DNA from: Pseudoxanthomonas composti | GTDB taxonomy: Bacteria > Pseudomonadota > Gammaproteobacteria > Xanthomonadales > Xanthomonadaceae | NCBI RefSeq assembly: GCF_004122095.1 | Contig: NZ_SAWZ01000003.1 | Coordinates: 301,589 to 365,588 of the forward strand | Length of the DNA stretch: 64,000 nt | Direction of reading: 5' to 3' | Shown: positions 37,670 to 46,013 of the stretch, one piece after another | How positions within the stretch are numbered: position 1 is the stretch's first letter | Layout of the letters: every line of letters begins with the position of its first letter | The notes under the pieces: generated by a model | The model's database searches: none | The model's input: the letters and a program-made list of their open reading frames with translations, nothing else | What the model was told of the DNA's origin: nothing | Program-made: the position numbers and the translations under genes

Positions 37670-38314
37670 ATGTTGTTGGCCAAGGTCGGGAAACGGATTG
37701 CGCCCATGGCAGTGGTGATGTTGCTGGTGTCCTGCAATGGGCAGCCACAGCCTCCTCAACCAGCAAGCAAATCCACTGCAACGGAGCCCAGCGACATGCG
37801 GACTGCTGTCCCCTTAGTGCGTCGTCTCGATCCAGCTGACACCGGCCCCCTCGAGCTCGACTTCGATGTGCCCGCGTTGCCAGATGACGATAGTCCGCCG
37901 CTGTTCATTGGTGTGCGGATCGCCGGCAATGATCCTTCAGTAACAGCCGAAGTGGCCCGGCGGCTGGTAGATGCAGGTGTCTCTGCCCGCGTGCAGTTGT
38001 TCCACCTTGATCACGTAGGACAAACGCAGGTCACCTTGCTGCGCAGCGATATGACACCCGGAAGCGGCACGGAGCTCATTGAGCTTCCAGCCGACGGCCT
38101 TGTCCCTGGCTTGATGCCGTTCGATTCAGACTTCAACACGATGCAGGCCGCGGGCTTGCTCGTGGAGGAAAGCTACCGCGAGCTGGCATTCGCCCTGGTT
38201 CCCAACCTGCCGGCCGGTCGCTACCGCCTGGTCCTCGTGGTTAGCGAGAACCGCAATGCGCTGACCGATGCCCATGCCGAGCTTCTGGTGGCTTACACCC
38301 GGAAGGCAAAGTAA
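37670..38314 (+). CDS. Lipoprotein, probable immunity protein (X-Tfi) for the next gene
   Basis: 214 residues. Lipoprotein signal with lipobox LVSC (C22) and Asn at +2, then a Pro/Gln-rich linker and a beta-rich domain (about 55-214). The gene lies 12 bases upstream of an XVIPCD effector gene, the usual order for X-T4SS immunity/effector pairs, where the immunity protein is a periplasmic lipoprotein. I do not recognise the fold. Its job is inferred from position and signal only. Confidence 0.8.
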   Translation: MLLAKVGKRIAPMAVVMLLVSCNGQPQPPQPASKSTATEPSDMRTAVPLVRRLDPADTGPLELDFDVPALPDDDSPPLFIGVRIAGNDPSVTAEVARRLVDAGVSARVQLFHLDHVGQTQVTLLRSDMTPGSGTELIELPADGLVPGLMPFDSDFNTMQAAGLLVEESYRELAFALVPNLPAGRYRLVLVVSENRNALTDAHAELLVAYTRKAK

Positions 38315-38326
38315 CAGGAGCCGCTT

Positions 38327-39340
38327 ATGGACAAGCAGGACCCCCATTACACCGTAACCGTCTATGTGGCCGCACCCGGCACGCCTTTGGCGCTTTCGGG
38401 TGGGACCTCGGCCGCCGGCCATATGTACTACGTCATTTCCGACGGAAAGCGGGAGCAGAGCTACGGCTTCGCGCCCAAGGAGCATGGTGAGTCCAGCGGC
38501 CCAGGCAAGGTCTATGACACCGACCTCAAGGATTACAAAGAGCCTTACTACGCGCGCACCATGGAAATCACCAAGGCGCAATACGACAAGCTGCAGCAGT
38601 TCGGCGACAACCCAGCCAAGTACAAGTTCGACATGGAGTACGGCGGCTTGTCTAACAGCTGCATCGACTTCACCTGGGGCGCGCTGAATCATGCGGGGCT
38701 TCACCGCAAGACGCTCCTCGGGATCGGTGACAAGCGCTTTGACGGCGAGCTCAAGCCGCTGGAGAACATCCAGGACATCAAGAGCATCAAGGCGCCCATC
38801 GAGGACAGCCCGCTCAACTCCGAGCATCAGAACAAGATGCCGAAGCGATCAGTCATGCAGTGGCTGCTCACCGAGCAGGATCAGAGCGATGGCACCCGGC
38901 ATCAGAGCGGCGAGCTTGCTGCCAAGCCGGGCAGGGAGGGGCAGATGGCCGGCCGGGGAGATCCACTGCTTTCTCAAGCTGAAGATGCGGTCAGGCGCTT
39001 GGAGAAAGGTCTGTGCCGTGACTACGACAGCAATAGCGAGCGCTTGGCTGCAAGCGCGGCATGCCTCGCGAAAGAGAATGGCCTCACCCGGATTGACCAT
39101 GTCGTGCTCAGTCGTGACGCAGGCCCCGTCCGCCAGGGCGAGAATCTCTTCGTCGTGCAGGGTGAGTTGAACAACCCTGCGCATCTTCGTGCGCACATTC
39201 GCACCGACGAGGCGTTGGCCAGGCCGGTGGAGCAGTCACTCGCGCAGTTGCAGGCCTTGAACGACAGCCAGCGCCTGCAACAGACGCCTCAGGTTGCGCA
39301 ACCTGAGCAGGTGCTCACCCAGCAGCATGGGATGGTGTGA
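38327..39340 (+). CDS. X-T4SS effector (X-Tfe) with papain-like N-terminal domain and C-terminal XVIPCD
   Basis: 337 residues. The C-terminal part (about 212-310) carries the X-T4SS signal XVIPCD: IDHVVLS, ENLFVVQGELNNPAHLRAHI and a VEQSLAQL helix, then a Gln-rich tail. The N-terminal 170 residues have a candidate His/Cys pair, H32 in SAAGHMYYVI and C112 in SNSCIDFTWGALNHAG. His before Cys is the order of permuted NlpC/P60 (YiiX/LRAT-like) enzymes, so a peptidoglycan or lipid hydrolase is suggested. ATG 38327 has CAGGAG. It is preceded by its likely immunity lipoprotein gene. No secretion signal peptide, as expected for T4SS cargo. Confidence 0.85.
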   Translation: MDKQDPHYTVTVYVAAPGTPLALSGGTSAAGHMYYVISDGKREQSYGFAPKEHGESSGPGKVYDTDLKDYKEPYYARTMEITKAQYDKLQQFGDNPAKYKFDMEYGGLSNSCIDFTWGALNHAGLHRKTLLGIGDKRFDGELKPLENIQDIKSIKAPIEDSPLNSEHQNKMPKRSVMQWLLTEQDQSDGTRHQSGELAAKPGREGQMAGRGDPLLSQAEDAVRRLEKGLCRDYDSNSERLAASAACLAKENGLTRIDHVVLSRDAGPVRQGENLFVVQGELNNPAHLRAHIRTDEALARPVEQSLAQLQALNDSQRLQQTPQVAQPEQVLTQQHGMV

Positions 39341-39797
39341 CGCCTGGCGCGGCGCTTGAGACGCCTTCCCTTACTTCTGTCCTGTCTGCAGCGCCAGCCA
39401 GCTGCGCAAAAAAGACGGGTTCAGGTCCATTTACTGCTTGATGTCGGTGATGCGCATGCCGGCCCGCTTCAGTAGGAAAAGTAAACCTGACCCCGTTCGT
39501 TGTTGGCCGGCCAACCACGCGCCACCAGTACCGCAATGGCACGTGCCTCCGCCTGCGCGTAGCCAACCCAGGCCCTGCTCACCGCGCTGCTTTGAAATCG
39601 GCGCGATGAAGCATTGTTCCCGTCCCGTCTGCGGTTCGTCTCTGGACATTGGCACGCATATCCAATGACGCACTTCTTACATTCCCGTCACGACTGGAGG
39701 CCTGTGACGCAGTTCACAGACGAGAATCAGTCTCATTAGCGTTAATGCTAGCGCCAAATAATTGGCAACTTCGGACAGGGAATAAAAAGGAAGGTCC
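39341..39797. other. Gene-free stretch with a REP-like inverted pair
   Basis: GGGTTCAGGTCCATTTACT at about 39417-39435 faces an imperfect inverted partner AGTAAACCTGACCCC at about 39479-39494. They resemble the GGGGTCAGAGTGCA repeats seen from 46.6 kb on, but with a different tail. The rest shows no gene I can support. Confidence 0.6.
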
Positions 39798-40529
39798 ATG
39801 ATGAAGCATCTCGTAGCGTTAGTCCTGCTGCTCCCCCCTACCCTCTGCAGCGCCCAAACATCGGCAGCGAAACTTAAGTCGACCACAACCACGACAGATG
39901 AACAGGGAATTGAATATGTTGATCAAGTGATTGAGCTCGCTGGTGTCCCAAAGCCAGTGAGCGTGCGGCTGTTGGCGTTGGCGAATGGCAACACGCTGTA
40001 TCGACCGGAACATCAGTCGAAAGCAACACTGCAAGCGCACGCGGAGTACTGTCGCTCAAGAAATGCCGAAGTTCCGAAAGGATTGGAGATGCGGCTGGGT
40101 AAAGAGGCTCTTTTCACCTTCCCCTGTGTGCGAGACGGCGCCAACTCCACGCTCCGTAGCGCACGCGACTTTGATCCCAAAACACGTGGCGTGGCCGCTG
40201 GAACTGCGGCCAGTGACTGCTTCGTAGCGGCGCAAATGACAGCAGACTGGGTCACCGGAGTGGGTGAACCTGCCGTCTATGAGGGAGAAGGATTGTTCGA
40301 GAAAGGTAGTACGGCCGGCGCCGAACAGGGAACCCTCGCAGTTCAAGCCGGAGGTTTTTGCTCAACGGCAGCGCAAATATCGGTAGAGGGCTGGACTGGC
40401 ACCACCCGCCAGCTCTTCATACCGTTAGGATGCAGAATCTACCAGCCCGGCGCATACGTGTCCGTTGCGACAGCGACAATGTGTGGCACCTGGCACCAAG
40501 ACACCGCCGCGTTCAACATCGTCCAGTAA
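39798..40529 (+). CDS. Exported protein of unknown function in the effector region
   Basis: 243 residues with a signal peptide (MKHLVALVLLLPPTLCSAQ). Several cysteines are spread over the mature part (EYCRSR, FPCVRDG, SDCFVA, GGFCST, LGCRIY, TMCGTW), suggesting disulfides in the periplasm. No family recognised. Its base composition looks less GC-rich than the flanking chromosome. Two adjacent ATGs follow AAGGAAGG; the first is given. It could be an orphan immunity protein, but nothing links it to an effector in sequence. Confidence 0.7.
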   Translation: MMKHLVALVLLLPPTLCSAQTSAAKLKSTTTTTDEQGIEYVDQVIELAGVPKPVSVRLLALANGNTLYRPEHQSKATLQAHAEYCRSRNAEVPKGLEMRLGKEALFTFPCVRDGANSTLRSARDFDPKTRGVAAGTAASDCFVAAQMTADWVTGVGEPAVYEGEGLFEKGSTAGAEQGTLAVQAGGFCSTAAQISVEGWTGTTRQLFIPLGCRIYQPGAYVSVATATMCGTWHQDTAAFNIVQ

Positions 40530-40679
40530 GAGTGGCCCTCAGCGTCAATAACCTACGGCGCTGAGGGCTTCCAGGCTCGCCTGGCCCGCAGGCTCTGTGC
40601 ATCCTCTGTCAGAAGATCGGAAAACTGGGGTGGCGGCGCGTATCGCGAACAGTTCCGGAACCGTCCCTCCTGGCTCAAC

Positions 40680-41123
40680 TTACAGCGCTTGGTCCACCTG
40701 ACTAACAGTCACGTCCAAGGCGCAACCCTGGAGGATCGCCTTGCCCGTGTAGTTGCTGATGGGTGAATCGAACAGCCTGCTTTCAGTGCCGTAGACGATC
40801 CGGCCGCTTCCTTGGTCGTTCTTGCAAAAGTCGTCGATGCCGGGTTTGACTGCGCGCGTAACCTTGATGGAGTGTTGGAAAAGCGCTTCGCGTGCATTGA
40901 GCTCGGCCAACGCCAGGGCAACGTCAAAACTCACCCCATCGTGGCCGCCGGTCCAGTGGTACGTCTGGCGCTCCGTCAACGTTGCGGTGGTCTGCCCGAC
41001 CAACTTTTCCGCGCTGAAGATTTTCATATGCACCAGGTAGGTGGGGTCATTCCCCGCATAGGCGTGGGAGGCCAGCAGACACAGCGTCAGCGTTGCGAGG
41101 ATGACGCGGCGAATCATGGGCAT
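40680..41123 (-). CDS. Small exported protein of unknown function
   Basis: 147 residues with a signal peptide of about 23 (MPMIRRVILATLTLCLLASH). The mature chain is beta-rich with two cysteines (DDFCKND, LQGCALD). The start at 41123 was chosen because the signal peptide begins there; the frame is open far upstream without signal. The layout (YLVHMKIFSAEKLVGQTTAT) resembles small periplasmic inhibitors but I cannot name a family. Convergent with the previous exported-protein gene. Confidence 0.7.
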   Translation of the reverse strand: MPMIRRVILATLTLCLLASHAYAGNDPTYLVHMKIFSAEKLVGQTTATLTERQTYHWTGGHDGVSFDVALALAELNAREALFQHSIKVTRAVKPGIDDFCKNDQGSGRIVYGTESRLFDSPISNYTGKAILQGCALDVTVSQVDQAL

Positions 41124-41150
41124 GAAGCAACTCCATTGAGGATCGGAGAA

Positions 41151-41169
41151 AGGGGTCAGAATGCACTTT
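41151..41169. repeat. Diverged copy of the RAYT-type REP motif
   Basis: AGGGGTCAGAATGCACTTT differs little from the GGGGTCAGAGTGCAGTTT copies near the RAYT gene. It lies just upstream of the exported-protein gene. Confidence 0.65.
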
Positions 41170-41350
41170 CCGGGCCTGATTAGCCTGCACTTAAGTCGCC
41201 GATGGCTATAGCTTATCAGGCAGGTCTTACCCAGCGCGAGCCACAGAAGCAGGTTTTGAGCGTAGCCGTGACAATCTAAGACAATGATGAAAGCAAGCGC
41301 TGTCGCTGTGGATGCGCGTGCCGTCCCCGCACAGCCCAGGTCGCTGGCAG

Positions 41351-42109
41351 TTAAGTCGAGGCTTCCTGCCGATTTGCCTCCGCAAGCAGTTGCTCGTAAC
41401 TCTGCACGCGAATGCGGAGTCTGATGATGTGCCAAGACATTACATAGGCGAACAGCAGGAGGAAGGCGAGGCAGCCCTGGATCAGGGTGATGTCGGCCAA
41501 CACGGTCCAGTCGCCCCAGCGCCAGTCTTTGAACTGCAGATACAAGGCGAGGATCAGCGGAATGACGCCCAGTCGTTCCATTCCGCCGGTAAACAGGCCC
41601 AGGCGTTCGTGCATGTTTGCCCTGCGGTTGCGGACAAATGCTTCTCGCTGCAGACGCTGCTCGCGGGGGAAGGCGCGTAGCGCTCGAACGATGTCTTGGT
41701 AGTGATGGAATTCGTGTTCCATATCTGCGGCATGCTCGGCGTAAGGATGCCGAAAACTTGGCCATTCGCGCTTGATCTGCAGGGCAAGCGAGACGAGGAT
41801 CCCGCCAGCCTCCAAAGCAAGGCCTAAGATGGCGAGCGCCAGGCCGGCGCGCCCCTCTAGTATTGAACCGAGCAGCATGCCGACGCCTGCGCCGAAGATG
41901 GCAAGGGCAAAGCTCCAGCGCTCCACCGGCCCTGCTTGATTCCGGTCGGTGCCTTTGATGTAGCGCGACATCGCATCGGAGAGCGACGTGAAACTCAGAT
42001 CTTCCAGCGGGGCAGGGGACGTTCGCCCTCTGTTAGGCGGCACTTGCAGCATTGTGTTTGGCGAGCTTTCCATGTCTCGTTTCTCTTCCGGTTGATCTGC
42101 GCGCAGCAT
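41351..42109 (-). CDS. Four-helix membrane protein of unknown function
   Basis: 252 residues. Two hydrophobic helices at about 66-110, a long charged cytosolic or coiled segment (about 112-170) and two more helices at about 175-230. No catalytic motif is seen. Start is uncertain: ATG at 42073 (MESSPNTML) is an alternative, both ribosome sites being weak. The long soluble loop between helix pairs recalls membrane effectors of defence systems, but no partner gene is present, so this is not claimed. Confidence 0.65.
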   Translation of the reverse strand: MLRADQPEEKRDMESSPNTMLQVPPNRGRTSPAPLEDLSFTSLSDAMSRYIKGTDRNQAGPVERWSFALAIFGAGVGMLLGSILEGRAGLALAILGLALEAGGILVSLALQIKREWPSFRHPYAEHAADMEHEFHHYQDIVRALRAFPREQRLQREAFVRNRRANMHERLGLFTGGMERLGVIPLILALYLQFKDWRWGDWTVLADITLIQGCLAFLLLFAYVMSWHIIRLRIRVQSYEQLLAEANRQEAST

Positions 42110-42431
42110 CTACTCTGTCGAATCAGAAGGCAGGACACAACTGCGCTTCTACAAGGATCACCTGTTGACAGTTCAACTTCGCAGTAGCAATCTCGCCTTC
42201 AAGGAGCGTCGAAACTCCTCTCATAGCGGTACCCACCTCCGTCAAACCGGTGGGTTTTTTGTGCCTGCATCCTTTGCAGGTGCAGCCGACGCCATGCCTG
42301 CGTCGGGAGGGCGGCTAATACAACACCCGCAAGGGGAATACGCCCGCCGTCTATGAGCGGTTTCGAACCTCCCGACTTCCCGTCCGCCACTCATGGCGGG
42401 CGGTCACTCATGGTAAGAAGGAGAGGCAACG
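42110..42431. other. Gene-free stretch with a terminator
   Basis: Contains the terminator at 42231-42260 and a hairpin at about 42379-42402 (CCGTCCGCC/GGCGGGCGG). Nothing else recognisable. Confidence 0.6.
42231..42260 (+). terminator. Intrinsic terminator without an obvious upstream plus-strand gene
   Basis: ACCCACC (42231-42237) pairs with GGTGGGT (42249-42255) and six T follow. The gene to its left runs the other way, so it may be left from a lost gene or end a small RNA. Confidence 0.6.
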
Positions 42432-43166
42432 ATGTCAGAGCATGCGTTCGACGATAAGGACATGACGGGCGACTTCCTGCCCGAAGACAGTCAGCGGCTG
42501 CTGACGCAGATCAAGCAGCGTATCCAGGCCCTAGCGGAACTGGCGCGGCTGCGCTTTATAGATGGCACGCTGGCTAGTGACCCAGACCAGCACATGCGTG
42601 AGCTCTTGTCCTGCCTTGGACCGCTGGCCCAGCAGTTGGAGTTGGTGCTAGAGGCACTCTCGCACCCTGCCCGGCGCGAAGCGGCGGGCGTGGAGCGGGA
42701 CAATGCACGCACCAATCCCCAGGCGAACGACGAGCAGGCCCACGCGGCTGAGGCTGAGCTGGAGGCCTCAGAGCCGGCCGGCGCCGGCTGGGCCCTGTCT
42801 CGCGAGGATGGGTTTACCTGCGGTGTCACCGTGGAGCAGATCGACCAACTCAACCGGCTCGCCGAACGCATCAAGGCCTACGGCGACGCCGTGTCCGCCA
42901 GCGGCACAGCAGACTTTGCTCGCGGCACGCTCTCGATCCTGGGCCACACGATCTTCGACCGTGCGGTCGAGCTGGATGCGCTGGTGACAGAGATCTACAC
43001 GCAGTCGCTGGAGCAGGATGAGCGCCCGCACTCCGTCAGGGAGACCCCGCCGGTCTACTGCCTGCAGCCGATGCCCTGGGCTGATCGGGAAGGCGACTCC
43101 ACGGGTCGCTTGCGCCATCGGCCTGTGCAGTCGCATACGCACGCGGATGCGAGGCTGCTGCACTGA
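42432..43166 (+). CDS. XAC0095-like protein with two related helical repeats
   Basis: 244 residues, acidic, no signal peptide. Two similar units are visible: about 16-78 (LPEDSQRLLTQIKQRIQALA ... LLSCLGPLAQQLELVLEAL) and about 128-190 (GVTVEQIDQLNRLAERIKAY ... ILGHTIFDRAVELDALV). The build resembles, from memory, the XAC0095-like family of Xanthomonadales, of unknown function. In X. citri the neighbouring locus XAC0096 is a listed X-T4SS effector, so linkage to effectors may be common. Here it is convergent with the lysozyme effector gene. Start has AAGGAGAGG. Confidence 0.6.
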   Translation: MSEHAFDDKDMTGDFLPEDSQRLLTQIKQRIQALAELARLRFIDGTLASDPDQHMRELLSCLGPLAQQLELVLEALSHPARREAAGVERDNARTNPQANDEQAHAAEAELEASEPAGAGWALSREDGFTCGVTVEQIDQLNRLAERIKAYGDAVSASGTADFARGTLSILGHTIFDRAVELDALVTEIYTQSLEQDERPHSVRETPPVYCLQPMPWADREGDSTGRLRHRPVQSHTHADARLLH

Positions 43167-43283
43167 GGAGCAAGGACACTGGATTCTGTCCGCGCAACGC
43201 AGGCCAGCGCACGGCCTGCGTTGAGGGCATGGCGCAGGCAAGCGCCGAGCAAGGGGAGGCTCACCCCGCATCCGTTCGCTGTT

Positions 43284-45275
43284 TCAGATCTGCATTCCCC
43301 GCCGCTGCGTCTCCTGCTGCTGGTTTTGCGCGACTTGTTGTCGATCCAGTTCCTGTAGGCGCTGCAGCGACTCCTGTACCGGCGTTTCCACTGCCTGTTG
43401 GGTACTGATGTGCGCTCGCAGGTGTGCCGGATCGTCCAGGCGGCCTTGCACGACGAACACGTTCTCGCCCTGGTGAAGGCGTTCGGTCTGCTTGTTCAGT
43501 ACCACGTGGTCAACGCGTTCAAGGCCGTTCTCGCGCGCAAGCCGGGCCAGGCTGGCGGTCATACGCTCGCTGGCCTCGTCAGAGTCGCGTCCAAGGCTTT
43601 GGTCGAGACGGGCGACGGCGTCGCGCGTGGATTTCAGTATCGGATCGTTGTTGTGATCGATACTGCCCGTGCGCTCGACGGTCGGCGGCACGGCAGGCGA
43701 GCCCGAAGGAACACCGATGGAAGTTGGATTCACATTGATCGAGTCACGGCCGGGTACTTCGCCCGGTGCGTGTCCGCTTTGCGGATTGCCGCCCCGGGTC
43801 TGGGATTGGCCCAGCACGATGCCAAGGCTTCCCGGTTGATAGTCCACCACCGTCACGGACCCGCCTTGGTCGTTGCTGACCACTAGGTTGGCGCCTTCCA
43901 TGCGGTAAATCTGGCGCCCGTCCTCGCTGCGGAACGTGCCTTCCGGATCTCCCTCTCTTAGTGTGCCGCCGGCCAGGGGGTGCCCGTTCCAGTACACCTT
44001 TCCATTGTGGTCGGCATCGTGGATGACATCGCCGTCGTCCACGATATAGGTGTCGTTGCCCTCGCCGCCGCGCAGGGTGTCGCGGCCGGTGCCGCCGATC
44101 AATACATCGTCGCCCCGGCCGCCGATGAGCGTGTCGTTGCCGCCAGCGCCCAGCAGCAGATCGTTGCTGGCGATCTCCTGTGGGTTCTGCCCTCGCGACA
44201 TCCGCCTGGAATCGATGTTGGCGGCATGGTCTGGGTCGACATCATCTCTGGTCGAGTTGCGCTGTTCTCGGCCGACGGCATTGATCGTCGGTGCCCTGGG
44301 TGGGTTGCGCTGGTTGCGCATGGACGCGAGGTCTTGGTCGACGCTGGCGGCATCTCGTAAGTCGCGACCTGGATCAAGGAAGATCCGGTCCGCAGTGAAG
44401 TTCTCTGGCGTTAACCGATCTGCTAACGCAGGGTTTTCCTCGCGTGCCTGCCTCAACAGCGTCTGGCGGGCTGGCTCAAGCGAGTCGGCGATGGTCTGGA
44501 CTTGCCCGTATTCTCGGGCAAGCGCAGGGTAGTCCCGGTTCGCCTCGGCAATCCGGTTTCGGCTGGCCTGAACGCCCTCGATGGATACGCCGTGTGCGCG
44601 TTCCACCCGATCAATCTCGTCACGATGCAGGCCGTACATCTGGGCAACGCTCCGCGCCTCCTGCGGCGATACATTGTTTGGGTCGTCGTAGAGCCCAAAC
44701 ACCTCTGCCTCGGCAAACCGTCGCTTCCGCAGACCGCCTTCGAACTGCGGATCCGCAGAGCCCCAGCAGTTGTAACGCATCTGAAACCACGCCTCGGCCC
44801 TGTTCCCGTCCCGGATGGCATCCATAACGGGATGCTCCGGAACGCTCCTTGCCGCGTTGCCCATCAATGCTCCGGCACCACGGTTGTAGGTCAAGGAGAC
44901 CATCGCAACACGCTCTTCGGACAGCGGCATGTTCAAGGCAGTGGCCGGACCTTCGTACTCCCGCATGGAAGCACGCAGCAATTGCTCAGACTCTGCTGCA
45001 GTCAGCACGCGAGGGAAGGCCAGGCCGAGGCGAGTTCGGTTGCCATCTGGCGCAGCATCAATGGCGTCCAGGGCCGCTAATTCCTGCTGCGTCAGCGGGA
45101 TGCCAGAGTCCCGCCAGATGTCGGCGTTGTTGTGTCGATTGAACGTGTAGCCATAGCCAATGGTGGCCATGCCATCGCCGACATCCTGGGCTCGTGCATG
45201 GAGCCCTTCTGCGCCTGCCACCACGATGCGAAGGCGGTCGTAATACTCCTGTTCGGTCAGTTCGCGATAGTCCAT
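43284..45275 (-). CDS. X-T4SS effector: GH24-type lysozyme, RTX-like repeats and XVIPCD
   Basis: 663 residues. N-terminal lysozyme domain (about 1-200): catalytic Glu E23 in VVAGAEGL, T38 in MATIGYGYT fifteen residues later, as E11 and T26 in T4 lysozyme. A helical linker follows, then calcium-binding nonapeptide-like repeats at about 369-425 (GGNDTLIGGRGDDVLIGG). The XVIPCD is at about 545-645 (RVDHVVLN, ENVFVVQGRLDDPAHLRAHI), with a Gln-rich end. It should cleave peptidoglycan in a rival cell's periplasm after X-T4SS delivery. A lipoprotein gene lies 32 bases upstream as likely immunity. Start ATG has GAGG. Confidence 0.92.
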   Translation of the reverse strand: MDYRELTEQEYYDRLRIVVAGAEGLHARAQDVGDGMATIGYGYTFNRHNNADIWRDSGIPLTQQELAALDAIDAAPDGNRTRLGLAFPRVLTAAESEQLLRASMREYEGPATALNMPLSEERVAMVSLTYNRGAGALMGNAARSVPEHPVMDAIRDGNRAEAWFQMRYNCWGSADPQFEGGLRKRRFAEAEVFGLYDDPNNVSPQEARSVAQMYGLHRDEIDRVERAHGVSIEGVQASRNRIAEANRDYPALAREYGQVQTIADSLEPARQTLLRQAREENPALADRLTPENFTADRIFLDPGRDLRDAASVDQDLASMRNQRNPPRAPTINAVGREQRNSTRDDVDPDHAANIDSRRMSRGQNPQEIASNDLLLGAGGNDTLIGGRGDDVLIGGTGRDTLRGGEGNDTYIVDDGDVIHDADHNGKVYWNGHPLAGGTLREGDPEGTFRSEDGRQIYRMEGANLVVSNDQGGSVTVVDYQPGSLGIVLGQSQTRGGNPQSGHAPGEVPGRDSINVNPTSIGVPSGSPAVPPTVERTGSIDHNNDPILKSTRDAVARLDQSLGRDSDEASERMTASLARLARENGLERVDHVVLNKQTERLHQGENVFVVQGRLDDPAHLRAHISTQQAVETPVQESLQRLQELDRQQVAQNQQQETQRRGMQI

Positions 45276-45307
45276 GTGTCCTCATGCATACGGGTTAAGT
45301 TACTTCC

Positions 45308-45832
45308 TTATTTCTTTTCCCATTGCGCCTGGCAGTCCGATGCGGTCTCCGCGTGTCGCGCGCTCAGCTCGCCATCGAGTTGTCTGCGCGAAAGCTTTTC
45401 ATCGATCGCGATGATGTCGATGTCCCGGTCGGCGGGTCGGATGGTCTGTCCGAGCTTCCAGTGGAGTTGATTGCCTACGAGAACAGCATGTACAGCGTAC
45501 TTGCCGCCGCTACGCTCGCTTTCCACAGTGAGCACTGCGCTACCGCCATTGGCAGTGCCCCATACTCTTCCTCCTTCATCGATTTGCGTCAGTCCAACCC
45601 GGGCACTGTTATAGCTTCCGCAAAGTGCGCTTCCGCTTTGGACGAGATCCAGATTGAATCCCCCGCAGTCCGTATCAGGTCTCGATTTGTCGCACCATTC
45701 GACCGACCAGGCTCCCTCAAAGTTGGGTTTCTTGGTCTGCGCCGATGAGCTGGTCGTGCAAGCGCATAAGCCGGCGCACAAGGTGATCAGAAGGCTTGCC
45801 TGTGTGCCTTTCGCGGATAATCGAAATGCCAC
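45308..45832 (-). CDS. Lipoprotein, probable immunity protein for the lysozyme effector
   Basis: 174 residues beginning with GTG, with AGGAG before it. Lipobox LCAC (C25). The mature domain is beta-rich with cysteines in VEWCDKS, DTDCGGF and SALCGSY, a pattern seen in small periplasmic lysozyme inhibitors, but I cannot assign a named inhibitor family. It directly precedes the lysozyme effector gene on the same strand, so it probably protects against self and kin intoxication. Confidence 0.85.
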   Translation of the reverse strand: MAFRLSAKGTQASLLITLCAGLCACTTSSSAQTKKPNFEGAWSVEWCDKSRPDTDCGGFNLDLVQSGSALCGSYNSARVGLTQIDEGGRVWGTANGGSAVLTVESERSGGKYAVHAVLVGNQLHWKLGQTIRPADRDIDIIAIDEKLSRRQLDGELSARHAETASDCQAQWEKK

Positions 45833-46013
45833 GTGATTCTCCTGCCTGGTGTTGAGCGGTTGGCAGTCTAGCCAAGGGTTGGGTCAAATCCTACTAGTCC
45901 AAAGCGCAAGCTGACGAAAATCTGGGTATGGCTTAGCTCCCGCTACCCCCTTACTTGAGTCGGCCCGCGCGCCTTTGTTAGCTTGGTCATGCTCAAGGCT
46001 TCTAGGAGTTCCG

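Noticed and set aside
41351..42109. Defence-system membrane effector
   Set aside because: Helix pattern is suggestive but no sensor, nucleotide cyclase or nuclease gene lies beside it and no catalytic motif was found.
45975..46013. TTG start for the exported protein at 46014
   Set aside because: No ribosome site, while GTG at 46014 has a well-spaced AGGAG.
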